Part shown: positions 23,974-33,050 of the stretch, piece after piece
Layout of the letters: each line of letters begins with the position of its first letter
How positions within the stretch are numbered: the first letter of the stretch is position 1
Origin: JAQAZP01 sp965531145
GTDB taxonomy: Bacteria > Acidobacteriota > JAQAZP01
NCBI GenBank assembly: GCA_965531145.1
Contig: CBESOE010000022.1
Location: forward strand, 1-44,835
Length of the DNA: 44,835 nt
Direction: 5' to 3'
Program-made: the position numbers and the translations under genes
Notes under the pieces: generated by a model
Databases searched by the model: none
Seen by the model: the letters and a program-made list of their open reading frames with translations, nothing else
Told to the model about the DNA's origin: nothing

Positions 23974-24381
23974 TCAACTGCGGTTGAGAATGTCGCTGGC
24001 CACGTGAATGCTCTTTTGCCCCTGGGCACGAATTTTCTGCGCCGCCTCCACCAGATTCCACTTCTCTTTCCTGAGACTGAACAGCTTGATCAGCATCGGC
24101 AGATTGACGCCGGTAATAATTTCCACTTTGTCCGCTTCGAGGAAGGAGAGGCTCAGGTTGGTCGGGGTCCCACCGAACATGTCGGTGAGGATCAGGACAC
24201 CGGTGCCCTCATTGACCGATTCGATACCCTGGAGGATCTCCTTCCGGGCCTTGCCCACCTCATCGTTCCAGCCGATGGAGATGGCGTCGATTCCCAGGAA
24301 GTCCTCGCCGATGATCATCCGCGCGGCTTTCACCAGTTCGTCGGCAAGGTTGCCATGGGTCACTACAAGAATTCCAAACAT
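23974..24381 (-). CDS. PTS EIIA, mannose (ManX-type) family
   Basis: This 135-residue EIIA domain of the mannose/fructose/sorbose PTS family begins MFGILVVTHGNLADEL, with the phosphorylatable His9, and includes the family segment VLILTDMFGGTPTNLSLSFL. No EIIB, EIIC or EIID is encoded in the window. Stand-alone EIIA-Man proteins beside HPr, EI and HprK are known in Desulfobacterota as part of incomplete, presumably regulatory PTS chains. A 107-base gap separates it from HPr. Confidence 0.93.
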   Translation of the reverse strand: MFGILVVTHGNLADELVKAARMIIGEDFLGIDAISIGWNDEVGKARKEILQGIESVNEGTGVLILTDMFGGTPTNLSLSFLEADKVEIITGVNLPMLIKLFSLRKEKWNLVEAAQKIRAQGQKSIHVASDILNRS

Positions 24382-24499
24382 TTTAATCTATCCCCGGCCC
24401 ACCGCCTCGCGATTCGGACCGTTATCCAACAACCTGGAAAATTCTATTCTACCGCCTTCCGGAGGGGTCCCGCAAACAGTTTACCGCCCCGGGTGGTGC

Positions 24500-25468
24500 T
24501 CAACTCCGCCGTCCCCGTCGCAGCAGGTTCTCATCCAGGCGGTCAACCAGTTCCCGCGCCCGGTTCACGCCCTTGAGCTTGAGCAAGTGATTACGCACAC
24601 CCACCTCGATGAGATTGGAGATGTTGCGGCCGGGAGCCACCGGCATCAGCAGCACCGGAATGTCCACGCCCATGATTTCCCGGTGGAATTGCTCCACCCC
24701 GAGGCGGTCGTAGGCCTGCCCGGCTTTCCACTTGTCCAGGGAAACCATCAGTTCCACCGTCTTGGAGCGGCGAACCGACGTCACACCGAACAGCTCTTCA
24801 ATGTTGATCACGCCCATCCCCCGGACCTCCATCAGGTGGCGGAGCGGTTCGGGGCTGGTGCCCTCCAGGACCGAGTCGGGACGGCGCTTGATCAGGATGA
24901 TGTCGTCGGCGATCAGGCGGTGTCCCCGGGAGATAAGATCGAGAGCGCTTTCGCTCTTACCGATGCCGCTCTCCCCCGCCAGCAACACGCCAAGGCCGAA
25001 AATTTCCAGCAGAACACCGTGGATCTGCGCGGTGGGGGCCAGACGGTCCTCGAGAAAATCGGTGAGCCGCCGAATACAGACCGAACTGACCAGCCGGCTC
25101 TTGATCACCGGGACATTGTGCTCGTCGGCCAGGCGGAGAAACAGGTCACAGGCCCGCGAGCGGTGGGTCAGCACGAAGACGGTGATCTCCTCCGAGAAGA
25201 CCTGGCGCAGCGTCTCTTCCCACCCCTCTCCCTGCTCCAGCGTCTGGAGAAATTCGGATTCGCTGCGGGCCAGGATCTGCACCCGACCCTTGCGGATATA
25301 GTCACGCTTTCCGGCAAAGGAGAGTCCCGGCTTCTGGATCCGGCTGTCGGTCACCAGGTTGGTGAGACCGCCGCGGCCGGCCAGCAGGTTGGCTTCGATA
25401 CCAGGCACCCCCTCATCGAGGAGGGCCTGGACCGGAATACTTTTCTGTTCGGCTGTATTGTTGGTCAT
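24500..25468 (-). CDS. hprK: HprK, HPr kinase/phosphorylase
   Basis: HprK phosphorylates HPr on its regulatory serine with ATP and removes the phosphate by phosphorolysis. The 322-residue protein has the P-loop GESGIGKS (165-172), the preceding catalytic His-Gly pair (about 150-151), the segment LIADDIILI, and the family signature EVRGMGVINIEELFG. The ATG at 25468 is chosen because it lies 16 bases past the hpf stop and gives the normal length; an in-frame ATG at 25522 would overlap hpf by 38 bases. GAGGTG lies 12 bases upstream, somewhat far. rapZ, often next to hprK in Proteobacteria, is absent. Confidence 0.94.
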   Translation of the reverse strand: MTNNTAEQKSIPVQALLDEGVPGIEANLLAGRGGLTNLVTDSRIQKPGLSFAGKRDYIRKGRVQILARSESEFLQTLEQGEGWEETLRQVFSEEITVFVLTHRSRACDLFLRLADEHNVPVIKSRLVSSVCIRRLTDFLEDRLAPTAQIHGVLLEIFGLGVLLAGESGIGKSESALDLISRGHRLIADDIILIKRRPDSVLEGTSPEPLRHLMEVRGMGVINIEELFGVTSVRRSKTVELMVSLDKWKAGQAYDRLGVEQFHREIMGVDIPVLLMPVAPGRNISNLIEVGVRNHLLKLKGVNRARELVDRLDENLLRRGRRS

Positions 25469-25484
25469 CCCCGGACGCCGCACC

Positions 25485-26099
25485 TCACCGATCAGGATCG
25501 ATGAGCCCGAAATTTCCATCACTGGATTTGAACATCACATTGACCCGTGACGAGTCCGCGTCACGGTAGACGATGAAGGATCTGCTGGAGTCGGACAACC
25601 GGAGAGCCGCCTCCTCGACGGTGAGCGGTTTGGCCTCGAAGCTGCTGGAGCGGACCACCCGCGGCTGCAGCTCCGCCTCCCCGTCCAGATCGCCTCCCTC
25701 GTCGTCGGCTGACCCGTCGTCATCCGCCCCTTCGCCGCCCTCACCGCCGTCAGCATATGCGTTCATCTTCTCCAGCATGGCTTCCTTGCCGCCGCGCACC
25801 TTTTTGCGGTCCCGGACCTTTTCCTTCTTTTTCTTGGCCTGCCGCTCCAGCTTCTCCACCACCGCACCAACGGAGGCGTACATGTCGCTGGTCACTTCCT
25901 CGCCATTGAGGGAAAAGGGCTTGCCGGTGACACCGATCTCTGCGATGTGCCGGTACTTTTCAACACTGAGGGTGACGTTGATATCCTGTATCGATGTCCA
26001 GTACTTGGTGATTTTCTCTAGCTTCTCCGTTACAAATTGCTTCATCGCGTTACTGACGTCCATCTGCCTTCCGGTGAAATGGATCCGCACGTCTTTCAT
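25485..26099 (-). CDS. hpf: Long-form ribosome hibernation factor (HPF/RaiA family)
   Basis: This 204-residue protein has an N-terminal S30AE ribosome-binding domain (MKDVRIHFTGRQMDVSNAMK to about residue 100), a strongly acidic Gly/Asp linker (about 115-145), and a C-terminal domain containing FEAKPLTVEEAALRLSDSSRSFIVYRDADS, which in long-form HPF mediates dimerisation of 70S ribosomes. It lies in the common rpoN-hpf-hprK order. It would protect idle ribosomes under starvation. Confidence 0.94.
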   Translation of the reverse strand: MKDVRIHFTGRQMDVSNAMKQFVTEKLEKITKYWTSIQDINVTLSVEKYRHIAEIGVTGKPFSLNGEEVTSDMYASVGAVVEKLERQAKKKKEKVRDRKKVRGGKEAMLEKMNAYADGGEGGEGADDDGSADDEGGDLDGEAELQPRVVRSSSFEAKPLTVEEAALRLSDSSRSFIVYRDADSSRVNVMFKSSDGNFGLIDPDR

Positions 26100-26215
26100 G
26101 TTTCCCCCCGTTGCCTGGTCATGGGACTCCCTGGGGAGCCAACAACAAAAAGGGGCACGTCATGCCGCTGGCGAACGCCGGCAATCCCTACCCCGCGGGA
26201 ACAGGACCTCGAGTA

Positions 26216-26227
26216 CTGTGATCACAG
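26216..26227. repeat. Perfect palindrome CTGTGATCACAG at the end of rpoN
   Basis: This 12-base palindrome includes the rpoN stop codon (TGA on the minus strand at 26224-26222) and lies 117 bases upstream of the hpf ATG. It resembles a CRP/FNR-type site without its usual central spacer. It may be an operator for hpf or chance. Confidence 0.3.
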
Positions 26228-27676
26228 AAGCTGTCGACGATGAGTGGATGATGGTATCTTCATCTCCTCCCGGTATTTGGCCACTGTGCGGCGGGCGATT
26301 TCAAGCCCCTCCTGCTTGAGCAGCTTGACGATGGCAGAATCGCTCAGCGGCTTTTCCGCATTCTCCCCTTTGATGAAGTCCCGGATCTTTCCCTTGACGC
26401 TGAGTGAGGACACGTCGCTGCCGCCATCGGAGCTGATGCCGCTGTGGAAAAAATAGCGCATCTCGAATACGCCACGGGGCGTGTGCATATACTTGTTCGA
26501 CACCACCCGGCTCACCGTGGATTCATGCATCTGGATGTCTTCGGCCACATCGCGGAGCACCAGGGGTTTCATGTGGTGAATGCCCTTTTCGAGAAATGCC
26601 TGCTGGTGCTTGACCACGCTTTCGGCCACCTTGAAAATCGTACGCTGGCGCTGCTCGAGGCTTTTGATCAGCCACAGCGCCGAGCGGAATTTATCCCGGA
26701 TGTAGTTCTTGGTGTCGGCGTTGTTCTCCTTGCCCTTCTCCATCATCTTGCGGTAGTACGGGCTGAGTTTGAGTCGGGGCAGACCGTCCTCGTTGAGCAC
26801 CACCACATACTCGTCGTCCACCTTGACCACGTGGATGTCGGGCACCACGTATTGTGAATTCACATTGTTGTATTTCAACCCCGGCCGCGGGTCCAGCTGA
26901 CGGATGATGTCGAGGCAGCGGCCCACCTCCTCCAGCGAACAATCCAGGGCAGCCGCAAGTTCCTTGTAACGTCGTTTCTGCAGCAGGTCCAGGTGGTCCC
27001 GGACGATCACCTCCACCTCGGTGCCCATGGCGTCCAACGCCTTGAGCTGCAGCAGCAGGCACTCCTTGAGGTTCCTCGCCGCCACCCCGGCCGGGTCGAA
27101 GGACTGCACGAGATCGATGGCCCGGGAAATGGTCTCCTCGCCGAAGCCGCCCATGGTCTGCAACTCCTCGTCGCTGGCCATCAGCATCCCGTCCTCGTTG
27201 AGGTTGCCGATCACCGCCTCGGCGGCCTCGCGCAGCGAATCGTCGGAAAGGGATACACCGAGCTGCCACTGCAGGTGGTCGGTGAGGTTGGGCGGTTTCT
27301 GCAGGAAGTTCTCGTACGAGGGCAGTTCACGAACTTCGGACATCCCCTGAAAAGTACGCGGTCCCATGGCCGGGTCGAGGTATTCCTGGAAATAGGAATC
27401 TATGTCGATTTCGCTGAAGGAATCTTCCTTGACCTCCGGCTCGGTCTTTTCCGCCGTGGTGTTCTCGGCCTCCTGCCGTTCGCTGGCGGCCTGTTCGGAG
27501 GGGGTTTCGATGGGGGTCTCTTCGAGGACCGGGTTCTCCACCAGTTCCTGGGTCAGAACATCCTGCAGCTCGAGCCGGTTCAGCTGCAGCAGCTTTATCG
27601 CCTGCTGCAGCGATGGCGTCATGATCAGCTTCTGGGTCAGCTTGAGGGACAAGCTCAATCGTTGGTCAAATGCCAT
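26222..27676 (-). CDS. rpoN: RpoN, sigma-54 factor
   Basis: RpoN directs RNA polymerase to -24/-12 promoters and needs AAA+ activators. The 484-residue protein shows region I (LTQKLIMTPSLQQAIKLLQL), an acidic region II (about residues 55-105), the core-binding domain, the helix-turn-helix (DIQMHESTVSRVVSNKYM), and the RpoN box ARRTVAKYRE near the C-terminus. The ATG at 27676 has GAGG about ten bases upstream and gives the usual MAFDQRLSLSLKL start; an in-frame start at 27691 adds five atypical residues. Its order after lptB and before hpf is common in Proteobacteria. Confidence 0.96.
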   Translation of the reverse strand: MAFDQRLSLSLKLTQKLIMTPSLQQAIKLLQLNRLELQDVLTQELVENPVLEETPIETPSEQAASERQEAENTTAEKTEPEVKEDSFSEIDIDSYFQEYLDPAMGPRTFQGMSEVRELPSYENFLQKPPNLTDHLQWQLGVSLSDDSLREAAEAVIGNLNEDGMLMASDEELQTMGGFGEETISRAIDLVQSFDPAGVAARNLKECLLLQLKALDAMGTEVEVIVRDHLDLLQKRRYKELAAALDCSLEEVGRCLDIIRQLDPRPGLKYNNVNSQYVVPDIHVVKVDDEYVVVLNEDGLPRLKLSPYYRKMMEKGKENNADTKNYIRDKFRSALWLIKSLEQRQRTIFKVAESVVKHQQAFLEKGIHHMKPLVLRDVAEDIQMHESTVSRVVSNKYMHTPRGVFEMRYFFHSGISSDGGSDVSSLSVKGKIRDFIKGENAEKPLSDSAIVKLLKQEGLEIARRTVAKYREEMKIPSSTHRRQLL

Positions 27677-27788
27677 CAGCAATCGCCTCAAAAACCGTTT
27701 ACATTCTCGTTGGCATCCTCGGAAATCTGCTGTAAACCGTTTCGGCTTAACCGGGCCGGAGGATTACCCCCAAGTTCCATTTCAGCCG

Positions 27789-28532
27789 CTAATTGAGGCT
27801 GAAGTCGTTCCCCAGGTAAATCTGCCGCACCTCTTCATCTTCCGCAAGCTCGGAAGGTGAGCCATGCCGGAAGATCTCCCCTTCCTTGATAATGTACGCG
27901 CGGTTGACCGTTTTCAGAGTATCACGAACGTTGTGATCGGTGATCAGAATTCCGATCCCCTTGTCCCGCAGCTGCATGATCAGGGTCCGGATATCCTGCA
28001 CGGCCTTGGGGTCGATACCGGCAAACGGCTCGTCGAGCAGGATGAAAAAAGGCGAGATGACCAGCGAGCGGCTGATTTCCACCCGGCGCCGCTCTCCGCC
28101 GGAAAGGGAGTACGCCTTGTGTTTTGCCAGGTGAGCGACACCAAGTTCATTGAGCAGTTCATCCAGCCGTCTGGCCCGCTCGGCCGCCGTCAACTTCAGC
28201 GACTCGAGGATCGCCAGCAGGTTCTCTTCCACGGTGAGCTTGCGGAAGATGGAGGCCTCCTGGGGCAGGTAGCTGATGCCGCTCTTGGCCCGGAGATACA
28301 TGGGGAGGGCGGTGATGTCCCGGCCGTCGAGAAAGACCTGACCGCTGTTCGGTTTGATCAGGCCGAGGATCATGTAAAAGGTGGTGGTCTTCCCGGCGCC
28401 GTTAGGGCCCAGCAGACCAACGATCTCGCCCTTGCGGACCTTGACCGAGACACGATTGACCACCTGGCGGCCCCGGTAGGACTTGACCAGCTTGTCCGTA
28501 CTCAGGCAATGATCGGAACCCTTGGTGGACAT
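27789..28532 (-). CDS. lptB: LptB, ATPase of the LPS export ABC transporter
   Basis: LptB is the cytoplasmic ATPase that powers LPS extraction through LptF and LptG. The 247-residue protein has Walker A GPNGAGKTT, the Q-loop YLPQEASIFRKLTVEEN, the signature LSGGERRRVE, and Walker B with catalytic Glu FILLDEPFAGIDP. Its ATG immediately follows the TAA of the lptC/lptA fusion gene, which implies translational coupling and matched production. Confidence 0.97.
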   Translation of the reverse strand: MSTKGSDHCLSTDKLVKSYRGRQVVNRVSVKVRKGEIVGLLGPNGAGKTTTFYMILGLIKPNSGQVFLDGRDITALPMYLRAKSGISYLPQEASIFRKLTVEENLLAILESLKLTAAERARRLDELLNELGVAHLAKHKAYSLSGGERRRVEISRSLVISPFFILLDEPFAGIDPKAVQDIRTLIMQLRDKGIGILITDHNVRDTLKTVNRAYIIKEGEIFRHGSPSELAEDEEVRQIYLGNDFSLN

Positions 28533-31088
28533 TTATCGGGAACTGCTCCTGCCGGCAGGACTGCGACCCGCCGCCCTGGTGGAACTGGCCCCGCCGCTGC
28601 GTGTGCCACCGGTGGGAGCACCACCGCCGACACCGTCAACGTCCGTCGAGGACGCTCCGGCGTGCAGCAGAATCAGGGTCACTTCATTATCATTTGCGCG
28701 ATTCAAAATTTTACCATCGGCCAGATGGTAAGTCAAAGATGTGCCTTGTGCTGAGCCACTTCGGGGGTCGACGATGGTGGCCACGGTATCGATACCCACC
28801 AGCACCGCCACCCGCTCCTCGGGATAGTAGAGAACCCGCTCGCCGCTGGCGGTCCGGCCGCCAGGCTGGCTGAGGGTCACCTGGGGCACTTGAGGCCGCC
28901 TGGATGCTGCCGCCCGGCCCTGGCCGTCACCGCCGGTATTGACGCCGCCGGCTCCGCCGGGAGCCATTGATGTTCCGCTGCCGCCGGCCCCGTCGGCGAT
29001 ATCGGCAACCTCCTGGGTTTCGGGGCCGCGCAGGCGATCCTCCTGTCGGTTGAAACCGGTAACCAGGAGGTCCGGGTTGTTGAGGTCCGGGTTGCCTGGT
29101 CCGGGGATGGGTGCCCCGTCGGCAGAAGCGATGATGTGCAGGATCCGGTTGTTCTCCTGTCCCAGCTGAACTTCCATGTGGTCGGCGGCCATCCGGGTCC
29201 GGTGCTTGCGCACGGTGACCTTGTCGTTGAGGATAATGTATCGGGCCAGGTCGTCGTAGACCAGTTCCCGGCAGGTGATCTGCAGCGGCGCCGACCTGTC
29301 GAATGCGTCGGCGCCGGCCTCATCAAGGGGCTCCTGGTCGTCGTCCGGGGGAGATATCTCACTGCCGACCACGCTGTCCGCCAGTTGCTGAACCCCGGGA
29401 AGCCCTTCTGCGGCCTCTTTCACCGTTTCGATCTTCTCTTCCGCCGCCGGAGGGTGGATCACAAGTTGCACCCGGTCCAGTGCTTCCATACGACGCTGTT
29501 CATGGTAGAGCCAGAGCGTGCGCGCGGAAAGCACGTTTTCTCCGTTGAGCACGCGAACCGTCCCGCTGAAATTCGATACGCCGGCTTCCAGGTCGCTTTC
29601 CAGGAGATCGGCATGGATGAACACCGGCTCACCACCACTCCCCTCGCTGAACAGGGCTACGTCGAGCCCCATCTCACCGCCATCCTCACCCTGGACCTTG
29701 ACCCAGACATCCTCTTTTGCCACCAGCAGCTGGCCATCGACGGCATAGGTGATATTCACCGCTTCTATCTCCGCCGTGTCATTCCATAGCCGCGGCAACC
29801 GGCCGTTCTCTTCACCGGAAATGTGGAGAAGTCCGCTCGCCGCATCGTAGGTCGCCTGTTCTCCACGGATCCGCTCCTGCCCGCGGCTGAAAAGGACAGC
29901 GCCGGAAACCTCTGCCGCATCCAGTTCCTGGGCCAGGGGATCGAACCGGGCGGTCAGGATCTCCCCTTCCAGCTGGATCTCGTCCGGCCCACCGTCCGCC
30001 ATGCGCATCCGGCAGCCGCCCACGGCATGAAAGCTGTCCAGACGGTTTACCGGGCCGTCGTGCCGGAAACGGAAGATCAGACGGTGGCCTTCCAGCTGTC
30101 TGACCTCGTTTCCCGTGGCATCAGCACCCGGCGCCGGATAGAGCCGGATAATCGCCTTTTCGCTTTCGGTCCCCCGGGCCACCAGATACTCCAGCCGGGT
30201 GGTTCCGGGTCCGCCCTGGTCGAAGAAGATTTCCAGCTGTCTGGCATGAAGGGTCTTCCGGCCGGGATCACTGCTCAGGGAGTCCAGCCCCTGCCCTTCA
30301 CTGACCGGTTCTCCGTCGTCCCCGCTGTCCGCCATGGTCAGCATCACATCGCCAAAAGCCGAGACATGAAGGATGCGACGGTTCTCTTCATCGAATTCGA
30401 TGCGCAGTGTCTGGCTGTCCAGGCTGAGCCGGCCCTGTTCCAGATGCACCCCCTTGGCCAGGTAGGCGATGCCCGCTTTTCTGATCATTTTCAGAAAACC
30501 GGCACGAACCAGAGCAGGCTCCTCCACCGATCCCTCATTGCCGTGGATGGTCAGCGACACATCCGCCGGGAGCTGGAGTTCGTTGGCTCCGATGTTGTAG
30601 ATCAGACCGAGGGAACGGCCGGAGAGCCGGCGGTCGGAGAATTCCACCAGTTTGTCACTCAGCACCATGGCCGATTCCTGCTGGTGCAGTGCGGAGTCGG
30701 TGCGTATGGTCAACCCCTGTCCGTCCTCGATGATGACGTTATCCCAGAGAAAGACGTCGCCGCTCTCCGGATCGTGGCGGCCGAAATCGCTCCGCACATC
30801 CATCCCTCCCTGTCCGCGGGTGAAATGGATGTCCTCGAGGACATTGATTCCGTCCTGGTAGTTGACCATCTCCCTGGCGGTGATCTCACTCTCCAGCTGT
30901 TCCTTCTGGTAATTCTTCTGATTAAACTGCTTCTGGATGAGCTGTTCACCGTCCACCAGTTGGCGAAGGTCTTCGTCAGCGGTGGAATCCGAGATGTTTT
31001 TTCCGCTGCGGTAGCTGGTGATCACCACGCCGACGAAGACCACCAGGATCAGGATCAGCAGTATTCGCAGCAGTTTGACTCTACGCAT
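28533..31088 (-). CDS. Giant LptC-LptA/OstA fusion, periplasmic LPS bridge
   Basis: This 851-residue protein has an N-terminal membrane anchor (about residues 7-24: LLRILLILILVVFVGVV) followed by a periplasmic LptC domain (to about 190) and a long series of LptA/OstA-like beta-strand segments. The last clear one is around residues 630-700 (LQITCRELVYDDLARYIILN, then RMAADHMEVQL). Two Gly/Pro-rich low-complexity stretches lie near the C-terminus (about 710-755 and the last 40 residues, rich in Gly, Ser and Arg). E. coli LptC and LptA are each below 200 residues. The fusion probably forms both the inner-membrane LptC contact and part or all of the periplasmic bridge. The first and last OstA-like parts are secure; the number of modules between is not. 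Confidence 0.85.
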   Translation of the reverse strand: MRRVKLLRILLILILVVFVGVVITSYRSGKNISDSTADEDLRQLVDGEQLIQKQFNQKNYQKEQLESEITAREMVNYQDGINVLEDIHFTRGQGGMDVRSDFGRHDPESGDVFLWDNVIIEDGQGLTIRTDSALHQQESAMVLSDKLVEFSDRRLSGRSLGLIYNIGANELQLPADVSLTIHGNEGSVEEPALVRAGFLKMIRKAGIAYLAKGVHLEQGRLSLDSQTLRIEFDEENRRILHVSAFGDVMLTMADSGDDGEPVSEGQGLDSLSSDPGRKTLHARQLEIFFDQGGPGTTRLEYLVARGTESEKAIIRLYPAPGADATGNEVRQLEGHRLIFRFRHDGPVNRLDSFHAVGGCRMRMADGGPDEIQLEGEILTARFDPLAQELDAAEVSGAVLFSRGQERIRGEQATYDAASGLLHISGEENGRLPRLWNDTAEIEAVNITYAVDGQLLVAKEDVWVKVQGEDGGEMGLDVALFSEGSGGEPVFIHADLLESDLEAGVSNFSGTVRVLNGENVLSARTLWLYHEQRRMEALDRVQLVIHPPAAEEKIETVKEAAEGLPGVQQLADSVVGSEISPPDDDQEPLDEAGADAFDRSAPLQITCRELVYDDLARYIILNDKVTVRKHRTRMAADHMEVQLGQENNRILHIIASADGAPIPGPGNPDLNNPDLLVTGFNRQEDRLRGPETQEVADIADGAGGSGTSMAPGGAGGVNTGGDGQGRAAASRRPQVPQVTLSQPGGRTASGERVLYYPEERVAVLVGIDTVATIVDPRSGSAQGTSLTYHLADGKILNRANDNEVTLILLHAGASSTDVDGVGGGAPTGGTRSGGASSTRAAGRSPAGRSSSR

Positions 31089-31161
31089 GGGACTGGCTCA
31101 CCACCCGGCCGTCAGGGCGGTCCGGATCACATCAAAAATCGTACCACTTCCTCTGTCAGTA

Positions 31162-31189
31162 CTATTATTGATTCACCAGGGGCTGTCAA
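31162..31189 (-). promoter_or_regulatory. Candidate promoter of the lptCA-lptB-rpoN operon
   Basis: On the minus strand, TTGACA (31189-31184) and TAATAG (31167-31162) are 16 bases apart in the 126-base gap between recJ and the lptC/lptA gene. The -35 is consensus and the -10 is weak. Confidence 0.45.
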
Positions 31190-31214
31190 TCGGAAATAGC
31201 AGGCGATGTGAAAC

Positions 31215-32966
31215 TCAGGTGCGAAGGATCTCAGTAGCCCTGATATCACTGATGTTGAGCCGGACAGTTTCCCGGCCGCCCCAGCGATTCAGTTCGAGTT
31301 TTCCCAGGACGTCAAGGGTGTCACCGCAGCTGAGCAGGGCCGGGAGCAGGTGCCCTGCTCGCCACCAGATGGCCTCAATGGTCTGTCCCCCGCCCCGCAG
31401 CTTCATCTTCATGTGTTTTTCCTTGAGCCGCACCGGTGGCCCATCCAGTCGCAGGCCGCGCACCAGGAAAACCGGGCGGGGGTTGCCCATGCCGAAGGGC
31501 TCCATACTGTCCAGCTGCTCGAGCAACGACCGCTCCAGCAGAGAGGGATCGGCTTCGATGTCGGCACTGGCCCGCGGGACCAGCAGGGCCGGGTCCAGCT
31601 CACGACGACAGTACTCGTGAAGTGCCGCACGGAACTGCGCCACCTTGCCGGTCTCGAGGGTCAAACCCGCCGCCATGGCATGTCCGCCAAAACGGAGAAG
31701 GATCGAGCCGGCAGCCTCTTCCAGTGCGGAGGTGATATTGAAACCCTTGACGCTGCGGCACGACCCGTGCCCCTGATGGTCATCGAGGGAGACCACCACC
31801 GCCGGCCGGTTGAATGTCTCCACCAGCCTGCTGGCAGCGATCCCGATGACTCCCCTGGGCCACCCCTGGCCGGCCATGACCAGTATCCGCTCCTCCAGCA
31901 TATCCGGTGTCGCTTCAACCTCACTCAGCAGCTGCTCCACCAGTTCGCTCTCCTGGTGCTGCCGCCGGCTGTTCAACAGGTCCAGCTGATGGGCGATCTG
32001 CCGGGCTTCCTCATCATCGCCGGTGAGGAAGAGACGGGCGGCCAGTTCGGCCGAATCCAGTCGCCCGGCAGCGTTGATCCTCGGCCCCAGGCGGAAGCCG
32101 ACCTGGCCGGCGCTGGGTGCCCGCCCCTCCTCAACGCCGCTGACCTGCAGCAGCTCCCGTATCCCGGGGCTGGCCGGCCGGCTGAGATGGGGCAGCCCCA
32201 GCCGGACCAGCAACCGGTTCTCGTCACGGAGGGGCACCAGGTCGGCAATGGTGCCCAGTGCGGCCATGGACGCGTAGGCGGCTGCATTGAACGGGCGACC
32301 CAGCCGGAGATGGAGGGCCTGGGAGAGTTTGAAGGCCAGCCCCGCGCTGCAGAGATCCTTGAACGGGTAGCCGCATCCAGGCTGCCGGGGGTTGACCATG
32401 GCCACCGCGGCAGGCAGGGAGGAGCCGACCTGGTGGTGGTCCAGGATCAGCACGTCCACGCCACCGTCGTTGAGCAGCTGCACCGCATCGATGTCGCTGG
32501 TGCCGCAATCCACGGCGATGAGCAGATGGTACCCTTCCCCGGCAACACGCCGGGCCGTGGCCGGGGTCAGACCATAGCCGTCGTCGATCCGGTGAGGAAT
32601 GAAAATGTCGACGTCAGGGAACCCGGCCAGGTCGAGGGCCCTCTTGGTCAGCACGGCAGCGGTCACCCCGTCCACGTCGTAGTCCCCGTGAACAATGATC
32701 TTTTCCTTCCGGTCCCGTGAGCGCAGCAGCCGTTCCACCGCCAGTTCCATTCCGGCGAGAAACCAGGGGTCGTGGAGGTCGCCGGGAAGCGGTTCGGCGA
32801 GGAAGTCGAGGATCGCCGCTTCACTGAGATAGCCCCGCGCCCGCAGGATGGAGGCCACCAGCGGGTGGATCCCGGTGTTGCGGGCCAGTTGCTCAGCCTT
32901 CCCTTCGCCGGGGGTGGTCTTCACGGTCCATGTTTTTCCGGTGATCGAGAGTGCGGGTTCACACAT
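31215..32966 (-). CDS. recJ: RecJ, single-stranded-DNA-specific 5'-3' exonuclease
   Basis: RecJ degrades single-stranded DNA 5' to 3' in recombination and mismatch repair. The 583-residue DHH-family protein has HGDYDVDGVTAAVL, VDCGTSD and ILDHHQVG, which hold the metal ligands, and the DHHA1 segment RFGGHAMAAGLTLE followed by the RecJ OB domain. The ATG at 32966 is chosen for AAGGA eight bases upstream; an in-frame GTG at 32972 is the alternative. It follows accA by 84 bases. Confidence 0.95.
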   Translation of the reverse strand: MCEPALSITGKTWTVKTTPGEGKAEQLARNTGIHPLVASILRARGYLSEAAILDFLAEPLPGDLHDPWFLAGMELAVERLLRSRDRKEKIIVHGDYDVDGVTAAVLTKRALDLAGFPDVDIFIPHRIDDGYGLTPATARRVAGEGYHLLIAVDCGTSDIDAVQLLNDGGVDVLILDHHQVGSSLPAAVAMVNPRQPGCGYPFKDLCSAGLAFKLSQALHLRLGRPFNAAAYASMAALGTIADLVPLRDENRLLVRLGLPHLSRPASPGIRELLQVSGVEEGRAPSAGQVGFRLGPRINAAGRLDSAELAARLFLTGDDEEARQIAHQLDLLNSRRQHQESELVEQLLSEVEATPDMLEERILVMAGQGWPRGVIGIAASRLVETFNRPAVVVSLDDHQGHGSCRSVKGFNITSALEEAAGSILLRFGGHAMAAGLTLETGKVAQFRAALHEYCRRELDPALLVPRASADIEADPSLLERSLLEQLDSMEPFGMGNPRPVFLVRGLRLDGPPVRLKEKHMKMKLRGGGQTIEAIWWRAGHLLPALLSCGDTLDVLGKLELNRWGGRETVRLNISDIRATEILRT

Positions 32967-33050
32967 ATCCACGGTCCTTGCCGGTGCCTGGTGCCGGCGC
33001 TGTGCACTTCTTCAGGGGGCGGAACGCGGGAAGGAGGCCGGGAGCGACGG

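Noticed and set aside
26140..26185. Small hairpin GGCA/TGCC followed by CCTTTTT on the minus strand between rpoN and hpf as a terminator
   Set aside because: The four-pair stem is too weak, and hpf is commonly cotranscribed with rpoN.
31120..31165. Sigma-54-like promoter TGGTACG-N4-TTGA upstream of the lptC/lptA gene
   Set aside because: The essential GC of the -12 element is GA here, and a sigma-70-type pair lies just upstream.
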